This document shows, one piece after another, positions 5,191 through 11,384 of a DNA stretch of 11,384 nucleotides. The stretch lies in the NCBI GenBank assembly GCA_025353985.1, contig JANXNT010000553.1:1-11384 (forward strand), in the 5' to 3' direction. Positions within the stretch are counted from its first letter, which is position 1; each line of letters starts with the position of its first letter. The DNA comes from Limnoglobus sp. (GTDB lineage: Bacteria; Planctomycetota; Planctomycetia; Gemmatales; Gemmataceae). The notes under the pieces were generated by a model. It had not been told where the DNA came from. It saw only the letters and a program-made list of their open reading frames with translations, and did no database searches. Made by a program: the position numbers and the translations under genes.

Positions 5191-7965
5191 ATGATGCTAC
5201 AGCGTTTCTTGGCACTGGCGGTGATTTCCCTGGCGATACCGGTTGTGGCCGCCGAACCGGCGAGTCTCGTTGTCACGGCGAAAAATCTGTTCAAAGACGT
5301 TCGCCGCGAGACGTTGCCGAACGGCTTACAGGTGTACTTGCTGCCCGTCAAAAGCTCGCCGGTCGTCACGACGATGGTGACGTACAAAGTCGGTTCATGC
5401 GATGAAGAAAAAGATCAAACGGGCCTCTCGCACTACCTCGAACACCTGATGTTCAAAGGCACCGACAAGCTACTGCCCGGCGACGTCGACCGCGCCACAC
5501 AGCGGAATGGTGGACGCAATAATGCCTACACCAGCGAAGACCTCACCGCGTATCACTTCGACTTCGCTGCCGATCGTTGGACGATCGCGCTCGACATTGA
5601 AGCCGATCGGATGCGGAACGTGAAAATCGACGAGAAACACGAGTTCGAGCAGGAAAAGGGTGCGGTCATTTCGGAACTAAAGGGGAACGAAGATCAGCCG
5701 TGGGACCAAGAATACAAGGCGATGTTGGGACAGTTGTACCCTAAGTTGAACCCATATTCCCACCCCGTAATCGGCGAAGAAAAACACGTTCGCACCGCCA
5801 CGGCGGAGATCATCAAACGGCACTACGACAAGTGGTATCATCCAAACAATGCCTCGCTCGTCGTCTGTGGTGGCTTCGACCCCGACGAGGCAATCGTGAA
5901 AATTCGCAAGCTGTTTGGGCCGATTCCGAAGGGCGAGTTACCCGCACGGAAACCCGCGCCATTGCACCCGGCACGCAAGGAAGTGATTCGCAAAGAGTTG
6001 GAATCGAAGTTCGACGTGCCACGCATGATGATGGGCTTCAACACGGTCGCGTCGAAACACCCGGATGATGTCGTGTTCGATGTGATCAGCGATGTGCTTT
6101 CGACGGGTAAAACGTCGCGGCTTTACAAGAAGCTCGTCGATGGCGAACGGATCGCGAATCAAGCCGGTGCGTCGAACAGTTCGGGTCGCTACCCCGGTTG
6201 GTTTGGCGTTCAGGTCGAACTCTTAAAGGGCAAAAACCGGAAGGCGACTGAGCAATTCGTGTTCGCGGAACTGAAGCGGTTGGCAACGGAACCTGTAGGC
6301 GAAGTCGAACTCAACCGCATCCGGCGTTCGATTCTCGCCTCGTTCGTGTTCTCGAAGGAGAGCGTTCACAGCCTGTGCGATTTGATCGCCAAGGCGGCCA
6401 CGATCGATGGGCTGGACGACCTCAATACGTACCTTGATCGCGTACTCGCGGTGACGCCAGCGGACATTCAACGTGTGGCAGCCAAGTATCTCAAAGAATC
6501 GTCGGCGGTCATCGTTTGGACGATCCCCGAAGACGAAAAGAAGTCGGGAGCCACCACACCGAAAGAACCTTCACCTGCGAAGTCGCGAATGAATCGTGCG
6601 GAAGCAGCGAGTGGTGGCGGCACGTTTTCGCTCAAGGATGCGAAGCGAGTGGTGCTCAAGAACGGTATGACGGTGGTTCTGCTGGAGAATCACCGACTAC
6701 CGATCGTCGTGGCCACGGCATCGGTTTCGGACGTGCGGCTGCAAGAGTCGCCCGCACAGAACGGCATCGCGACACTCATGGGCGACATGCTCGAAGAAGG
6801 CACCGCCAAGCACACGGCAGAGCAAATTTCGACGTTAATCGAAGACACAGGCGGCACGCTTTCGATGAGTTCGGCGGGCGGGTCGGTGAAGGTACTTTCG
6901 CCCGACGCCAAGCTCGGCCTCGGTTTGCTATTCGAGTGTCTCATGGGGCCGACTTTTCCCGAAGAGCAACTCGAAGCGAAGCGCTCGCAGCTTCTGGCGA
7001 CGATCGCAGATTCGGAAACGCAGCCGCAGAATCGGGCACGAAACGCCTTCCAAGCGACCGTGTACGGTCCGCACCCCTACGGCCGCCCCGCATCGGGGAC
7101 GAAAGAAATCGTGTCGAAAATTACATCCGCGCAGTGCCGCGAGTTCCACAAGAAAACATTCGTACCGAACCGAACGACGGTCATCCTCGTCGGTGATTTC
7201 GTTGCCGATGATATGATCAAACTGATCGAAGATCAGACCGCAGACTGGAAGCCGAGCCAGGACAAACCGCTTGCCGTTGTCGCGCCGCCGGAACTCGATG
7301 GCCAGATTCAAAAAATTATCAGCGACCCGACGGCTTCACAGACGCACGTGTTCATCGGGCATATCGGCATCACGCGGAAAAACCCCGACTACTACAAACT
7401 GTTGGTCATGGATAACGTCTTGGGTACGGGGCCGGGTTTCACGGATCGTCTCTCAGCGAGCTTGCGCGATAGGCAAGGCTTGGCTTACACGGTGCGAGCG
7501 ACGATTGCCGATTCGGCGGGTGATCAGCCCGGCACGTTCACCGGATACATCGGTACGTTCCCGGAAAAGTTCGCGACGGTGCGCGATGGCTTCATGAAGG
7601 AAGTGAACCGGATTCGCGATGAACCACCGACGACGCAAGAAGTCGACGATGCCAAAAAATATCTTCTCGGTAGTCTGCCATTCCGGCTGACGACGAGTGC
7701 GCAAGTGGCAGGCGAATTACTCGCAGCCGAACGGTACGGTTTGGGCTACGATGTCTTGGAGAAATACCGTGAGGCCGTATCGAAGGTGACGCCCGCCGAT
7801 GTCCAAGCAGTGGCGAAACAGTATTTGAACCCGAAGAAGATCGCAATCGTGGCGGTCGGCCCGATAAATGCAAGTGGTCTGCCGCTACCGATGAAGGCGG
7901 CGGACAAAACGCCACCGCCTGCTTCCTCAAACACGCCCGCTGAGAAGAAGGATAGCGACCGATGA
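5191..7965 (+). CDS. Exported M16 (pitrilysin/insulinase) zinc peptidase, fused active + inactive halves
   Basis: A 924-residue metallopeptidase. A signal peptide (MMLQRFLALAVISLAIPVVAA) implies action outside the cytoplasm. The first half (about 35-465) carries the inverted zinc motif H81-Y-L-E84-H85 and, exactly 76 residues later, Glu162 in VISELKGNEDQP, matching the family rule HxxEH-x76-E. A flexible linker rich in Lys, Pro and Ser (about 450-480) leads to a second half starting at LKNGMTVVLLENHRLPIV, in which the zinc motif is replaced by MGDMLEEG. That half instead contains R759 and Y766 in LRDRQGLAYTV, seven residues apart like the substrate-gripping Arg/Tyr pair of M16 enzymes, whereas the corresponding place in the first half (TSRLYKKLVDGERIAN) lacks it. 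So one chain appears to combine what some M16B heterodimers split over two subunits. The C-terminal tail (about 900-924) is low-complexity Pro/Ser/Lys. Its stop overlaps the next start by ATGA. Confidence 0.93.
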   Translation: MMLQRFLALAVISLAIPVVAAEPASLVVTAKNLFKDVRRETLPNGLQVYLLPVKSSPVVTTMVTYKVGSCDEEKDQTGLSHYLEHLMFKGTDKLLPGDVDRATQRNGGRNNAYTSEDLTAYHFDFAADRWTIALDIEADRMRNVKIDEKHEFEQEKGAVISELKGNEDQPWDQEYKAMLGQLYPKLNPYSHPVIGEEKHVRTATAEIIKRHYDKWYHPNNASLVVCGGFDPDEAIVKIRKLFGPIPKGELPARKPAPLHPARKEVIRKELESKFDVPRMMMGFNTVASKHPDDVVFDVISDVLSTGKTSRLYKKLVDGERIANQAGASNSSGRYPGWFGVQVELLKGKNRKATEQFVFAELKRLATEPVGEVELNRIRRSILASFVFSKESVHSLCDLIAKAATIDGLDDLNTYLDRVLAVTPADIQRVAAKYLKESSAVIVWTIPEDEKKSGATTPKEPSPAKSRMNRAEAASGGGTFSLKDAKRVVLKNGMTVVLLENHRLPIVVATASVSDVRLQESPAQNGIATLMGDMLEEGTAKHTAEQISTLIEDTGGTLSMSSAGGSVKVLSPDAKLGLGLLFECLMGPTFPEEQLEAKRSQLLATIADSETQPQNRARNAFQATVYGPHPYGRPASGTKEIVSKITSAQCREFHKKTFVPNRTTVILVGDFVADDMIKLIEDQTADWKPSQDKPLAVVAPPELDGQIQKIISDPTASQTHVFIGHIGITRKNPDYYKLLVMDNVLGTGPGFTDRLSASLRDRQGLAYTVRATIADSAGDQPGTFTGYIGTFPEKFATVRDGFMKEVNRIRDEPPTTQEVDDAKKYLLGSLPFRLTTSAQVAGELLAAERYGLGYDVLEKYREAVSKVTPADVQAVAKQYLNPKKIAIVAVGPINASGLPLPMKAADKTPPPASSNTPAEKKDSDR

Positions 7966-8726
7966 GACAAGATATCGACGGAGCGCTCCGCGGTTGGCAC
8001 TACAAATCCGAGACGGTCCAAGCGCGGCTGGTTCGTGCGAAGGATGGTCGCGAACTCTTGCAAATGCGTATTGAACTCGGTGTCATGCAACTCGAAGTCG
8101 CAGATCGGCCCGACGGCTCGAAGCCACACGGACAGGCAACGTACTTCGCATATTTGAAAACGAAAGCGAAGGCGGCCGAACTGGCGGGGCGCAACTTCCG
8201 ATTGAACGACCAGCACAGCGTCGAAGCCGACCGCGAGTTCATGCAATATTACCATCGCCGCGTCTGTTGGTTGTCGCTCGGCGAATACGCTCGCGCCGTT
8301 GAAGACGCCGATCACACGCTGGCGTTCATGGATTTCGTCCGAGATCACTCGCCTTCGGAAGAGTTCACGCGGTCGCACGAACAATATCGCGGCTTCGTGT
8401 TGTTCCATCGCACGCAAGCGGCAGCAGCGGCATTCGCAACCGCCGACGATCCGGAATCGGCGATCGACTCGATTCGCGTCGGCTTCGGCAAAATCGAAAA
8501 CTTCCTGACGAACTTCGATTCCGATGCCGAACCGGAGTCGGACCCGATGCTGATGCAGTTACGGCGGCTCGAAGCGGAAATTCGCGAACGGCACAACCTC
8601 GGCGAAACGTTGCAGGAAAAGCTCGACCGTGCGATTGCGAGCGAAGATTACGAGGCCGCCGCCCAACTTCGCGATTCGATTCGGCAGAAAAGCGAGCCGC
8701 GAACTGTAGAATCAGAAGAAGCGTAG
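7962..8726 (+). CDS. UvrB/UvrC-motif protein of planctomycete type
   Basis: A 254-residue, probably cytoplasmic protein without signal peptide or membrane segment. The N-terminal part contains RIELGVMQLEVADRPDG, resembling a block I recall in conserved planctomycete UvrB/UvrC-motif proteins. The middle (about 85-185) is helical and TPR-like (YYHRRVCWLSLGEYARAVED). Residues about 217-241 are a UvrB/UvrC (UVR) motif: LQEKLDRAIASEDYEAAAQL followed by RD. In UvrB/UvrC and in McsA/Clp adaptors this hairpin mediates protein contacts; nothing else here points to DNA repair, since no nuclease or helicase domain is present. The start codon overlaps the M16 stop (ATGA), indicating translational coupling, so the two are likely made in a fixed ratio although one is exported and the other not. 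Exact function unknown. Confidence 0.82.
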   Translation: MRQDIDGALRGWHYKSETVQARLVRAKDGRELLQMRIELGVMQLEVADRPDGSKPHGQATYFAYLKTKAKAAELAGRNFRLNDQHSVEADREFMQYYHRRVCWLSLGEYARAVEDADHTLAFMDFVRDHSPSEEFTRSHEQYRGFVLFHRTQAAAAAFATADDPESAIDSIRVGFGKIENFLTNFDSDAEPESDPMLMQLRRLEAEIRERHNLGETLQEKLDRAIASEDYEAAAQLRDSIRQKSEPRTVESEEA

Positions 8727-8772
8727 AAGGTACGGGCAGCGCCACGTCCTCACGGTTACGAAACGAGCGGCC

Positions 8773-10170
8773 ATGAATTCGACGATGAAGACAATTCTCC
8801 CGATCGGTTTAGTCGTCGCCCTCGTGTTCGGGGTGACGTTTCTATCGCAGTTCACGAGTACGCCGAAGCCCCCCGTCAACGACATTGGCGGTGGAAGTGA
8901 CGATCTCGGGCCACCGCTACACGTGCCGTATTCGCTCGTGTACTTCAACCCGTCCGACCCGAACATCGTCAACCAGTATTACTCAGGCTTCTACGAACTG
9001 CACACCGAAAACAACTGGGTTGGCTTCCCCATCGGCAACCGAAGGCCACACGAACTCAAGATCGCCGCCGTGAAGCGGAGTTGTTCGAAATGTACTGGGG
9101 CACGCGCGTCCGTGATTCCCACCGAAGAGTTTCAGACGCAGTTACGCACCATCGCGATGGGCACCCTGCCCTGCATTTCGCCCGTGCCCGACATTCTCTC
9201 CGGCATCGCGTATGCGGCGATGCGTTCGAAACTCCAGTGGCAAACCTTCGATTTCGATCACCCGGAAAAGACCTTCGCGATTCCTGTAGCAACGAGTCCC
9301 GGTGCCACGAGCATGGCGATGATCGAACTCGGTTTCGAAATCAAGGCCGTCGGCGAACCGGCTCCCGTGGTCGTTTACTTCGATGTGCTCAACGACAAAA
9401 ACGAACGCATGATTACAGAACCGCTTCCGTTCGCAGTGAAGTTCGCCGGACGCGAAGTGTTTGAGGTTACCCCACGCGATATCGATGTGGGCGAATTCCC
9501 CGACGGGACGAATCAACGGTCGCAAGATCTTCTCGTTTACTCGATTGTTCGCGACTTCAGTAATTTTCCGCCACCACAGATTGTTATCGGTAACAACGAC
9601 TCGCACGTGACTTATGATAAAGGCGTGCCGCTTACCGAGGTCGAACTCGATAAACTGACGATAAGCCTCTCTAACTACTTTAAGTATCCGATCCGCATCC
9701 GCAGTGGCTACCGTTTCGCAATTCACACGCATCGCGAAGGCGGCGGAAAATCGCTCGATATCGGGCCGTTCGAGAAAGAAATTCACGTCGGCGGCTCCCA
9801 AGGTGGCAACGACAAAACCTACCGCGTCGGAATTCGAGGCACGATTCTCGGCACAATTCGTCTCGAATCGGGTAACAAAATCGATTTTGAACGATACGAT
9901 AGCGATGCGGGTAAGAAACTTCGACCGCGACTTTGGACCGAGCGCACCGATCTCGAACTCGAAATCGTGCCTGAATTGTGCGATCCGAAGTTCCTCAAAA
10001 TGGAACTCGCCGCATCGGAAATTGTCCTGAACCGCAAGTATTGGACATTGAACGTCCAGATTCTGCCGAAAGAAGGCCGTCGCCCACCGTGGGACGGTAT
10101 CGTTTATCTCCGCACGAAGGGCCCCAACCCGATCAACGTCCGTATTCCGGTTTCCGGTCACGGTCGATGA
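8773..10170 (+). CDS. Membrane-anchored DUF1573-like envelope protein
   Basis: A 465-residue protein of unknown function. One N-terminal membrane segment (about 7-26, ILPIGLVVALVFGVTFL) with few preceding positive charges suggests an uncleaved anchor with the rest outside the cytoplasm, followed by a Pro/Gly-rich linker. The body looks mostly beta-stranded. WVGFPIGNRRPHELKIAAVK then SCSKC (Cys104, Cys107) recalls the strand, 'N', 'L.I', Cys order of DUF1573 Ig-like domains, but with CxxC rather than the usual Cys-Gly-Cys. The Cys pair is not followed by His, so it is not a c-type haem site. The C-terminus (about 410-465: WTLNVQILP, then GIVYLRTKGPNPINVRIPVSG) matches a typical DUF1573-like terminal strand pair. 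Two starts are possible (8773 and 8785); the ribosome binding site is weak. It lies 46 nt after the UvrB/UvrC-motif gene and 97 nt before the UshA-like gene. Family call is tentative. Confidence 0.62.
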   Translation: MNSTMKTILPIGLVVALVFGVTFLSQFTSTPKPPVNDIGGGSDDLGPPLHVPYSLVYFNPSDPNIVNQYYSGFYELHTENNWVGFPIGNRRPHELKIAAVKRSCSKCTGARASVIPTEEFQTQLRTIAMGTLPCISPVPDILSGIAYAAMRSKLQWQTFDFDHPEKTFAIPVATSPGATSMAMIELGFEIKAVGEPAPVVVYFDVLNDKNERMITEPLPFAVKFAGREVFEVTPRDIDVGEFPDGTNQRSQDLLVYSIVRDFSNFPPPQIVIGNNDSHVTYDKGVPLTEVELDKLTISLSNYFKYPIRIRSGYRFAIHTHREGGGKSLDIGPFEKEIHVGGSQGGNDKTYRVGIRGTILGTIRLESGNKIDFERYDSDAGKKLRPRLWTERTDLELEIVPELCDPKFLKMELAASEIVLNRKYWTLNVQILPKEGRRPPWDGIVYLRTKGPNPINVRIPVSGHGR

Positions 10171-10255
10171 TTTTTCATTGAAACGAACGCAAGCTGACCT
10201 CGCACGACACGGCGAGTTCGACTATGCATGGGATATGCAAAATCTACGCGATCCC

Positions 10256-10260
10256 GGAGG
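10256..10260 (+). promoter_or_regulatory. Shine-Dalgarno (GGAGG)
   Basis: GGAGG seven bases before the ATG at 10268. It supports this start for the gene that runs off the right edge. Confidence 0.75.
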
Positions 10261-10267
10261 CGTTACG

Positions 10268-11384
10268 ATGTTACAGGAAAACCCAGCCACGGGTGTGAAA
10301 GAAGTCATGCCTCCACCGAGCCAAATTGGGCCGTTTCGCATCAATACGATCTTGATTATTGGGATCGCGTTGACTGTTGCCGGCGGAATTTGGCTGGCAT
10401 CGTATCGCCAAGATACTGGAATGAAACCGGCCCCCGATGGTGGTGCGACGACGCAAAAACCACCAGTGTTGTCGTCGGTCGGTGGCGTGCCGTTGTTCGC
10501 TACGTGGCCGAAAGACCAAAAACCCGACATGGTGTTGGTACTGACGGGCCAAACCTTCGGATATATGTCGCCGTGCGGTTGTAGCAAACCGCAAAAGGGT
10601 GGCCTCGAACGCCGGGCGAACTTCATCGATTCGTTGCGTGCGAAAGATTGGCCGGTCGTGCCGCTCGACTTGGGCGACATCTCCGCACCGCGAAAGATCA
10701 CCGCACAAGATTGGCTAAAATACGAATACACGATGAAAAGCCTCGCCGAAATGGGCTACGCAGCTGTCGGCCTCGGCGAGTTCGATTTCAACCAACAACT
10801 CTGGCAGATCCTTTCGCGATACACGCTGCAAAACCCCGATGCCCCTCCGATCGTGCTGTCTGCCAACTTGGCCGGTAACGACGACAAAGGTGGCATCATC
10901 CCGCGCGACAAACTCTTCGCAGGTGCCGGGAAACGGCCACTCGTCGAAGCGATCGAAGTCGTATCGAAAACAAAAGGCGTCGATCACGTCGCCGTCGGCA
11001 TCACTTCGGTCATCGGCCCGAGCGTGTTCGAGAAAGTCAAGAAGATCGACCCATCGTTCGCCTTCCTAGAAAGCGGCGACGTGCTGAAACTCTCAGTGGC
11101 CGCACTGAAAGCCCACGTGCGAAAACCCCCTATAAACGTGCTCCTTTATGCCGGGAACAAAGACGAAGCCACGAAGGCGGCCTTGGCGTTTCCCGAACTC
11201 AACGTCGTCGTGTGCCAGATCGAAGAATCCGAGCCATCACAGTTACCGACCGTCGTCAACGGCGGCAAAACGTTCATCATTCAAGTGGGGCACAAGGGGC
11301 AGAACGTCGGCGTCATCGGTGTATTCAAAACCGAAACCGGCTACGACCTGAAGTATCAACTCGTTCCACTCAAGGAAGAGTTCC
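10268..11384 (+). CDS. Membrane-anchored UshA/5'-nucleotidase-like protein with Cys-Gly-Cys motif (3' end missing)
   Basis: At least 372 codons; the frame stays open to the window edge, so the C-terminus is missing. The ATG is fixed by GGAGG seven bases upstream. Residues about 25-46 (INTILIIGIALTVAGGIWLA) form one membrane segment, so the bulk is probably periplasmic. The following domain matches the layout of UshA/SoxB-type metallophosphatases: VLVLTGQTFGYMSPCGC (to Cys105), GGLERRANFIDSLR, PLDLGD (Asp137), and GYAAVGLGEFDF (163-174). In active enzymes the first block holds Asp-x-His and the last holds Gly-Asn-His-Glu; here those ligands are replaced (TGQTFG and GLGEF), so phosphatase activity is doubtful. 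Cys103-Gly-Cys105 with the GGL.RR block recalls bacterial proteins in which such a domain precedes a multihaem cytochrome c part; that part would lie beyond the window. The DUF1573-like gene sits 97 nt upstream on the same strand. Confidence 0.7.
   Translation, partial: MLQENPATGVKEVMPPPSQIGPFRINTILIIGIALTVAGGIWLASYRQDTGMKPAPDGGATTQKPPVLSSVGGVPLFATWPKDQKPDMVLVLTGQTFGYMSPCGCSKPQKGGLERRANFIDSLRAKDWPVVPLDLGDISAPRKITAQDWLKYEYTMKSLAEMGYAAVGLGEFDFNQQLWQILSRYTLQNPDAPPIVLSANLAGNDDKGGIIPRDKLFAGAGKRPLVEAIEVVSKTKGVDHVAVGITSVIGPSVFEKVKKIDPSFAFLESGDVLKLSVAALKAHVRKPPINVLLYAGNKDEATKAALAFPELNVVVCQIEESEPSQLPTVVNGGKTFIIQVGHKGQNVGVIGVFKTETGYDLKYQLVPLKEEF

Noticed and set aside
9142..10161. A 339-codon open frame on the minus strand opposite the DUF1573-like gene
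   Set aside because: It lies wholly antisense to a gene with a membrane anchor and family-like C-terminus, has no recognisable domain, and is explained by codon bias leaving few stops in that frame.

Overview
The window looks like chromosomal DNA of a planctomycete, most likely order Gemmatales (Gemmata relatives). The evidence is the set of families, recognised from memory and not searched: a small secreted protein resembling the Gemmata obscuriglobus paralogous family TIGR03066, an alpha/alpha-toroid protein fused to DUF4159 domains, a GxxExxY protein, a UvrB/UvrC-motif protein of planctomycete type, and a DUF1573-like protein followed by a UshA-like membrane protein. The DNA is moderately GC-rich with bacterial codon use. 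Genus cannot be assigned. No tRNA, rRNA, IS, CRISPR or prophage gene was seen.

Layout. (1) 1-304, plus strand: a short SUKH/SMI1-KNR4-like ORF, perhaps broken by a frameshift because a plausible continuation lies in another frame. (2) 424-3862, plus strand: a secreted toroid + tandem DUF4159 protein and, 13 nt downstream, a threonine aldolase. (3) 3869-4763, minus strand: a GxxExxY PD-(D/E)XK-like gene and a secreted TIGR03066-like gene, converging on the aldolase with only 6 nt between stop codons. (4) 4764-5190: an AT-richer intergenic stretch with a predicted minus-strand promoter and three copies of a repeat built from CACGAAA heptads at 9-nt spacing. Two copies are direct and one is inverted. 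(5) 5191-11384, plus strand: an exported M16 peptidase, a UvrB/UvrC-motif protein overlapping it by ATGA, a membrane-anchored DUF1573-like protein, and a membrane-anchored UshA/5'-nucleotidase-like protein that runs off the right edge.

How they may work together. Most products look exported or membrane-anchored, so the window mainly encodes cell-envelope proteins. The M16 and UvrB/UvrC-motif genes are probably translationally coupled. The last two genes may form an envelope module in which the second has a Cys-Gly-Cys motif and apparently lost phosphatase ligands. The least explained element is the CACGAAA repeat cluster beside the GxxExxY gene. No complete known defence or mobile system is visible.
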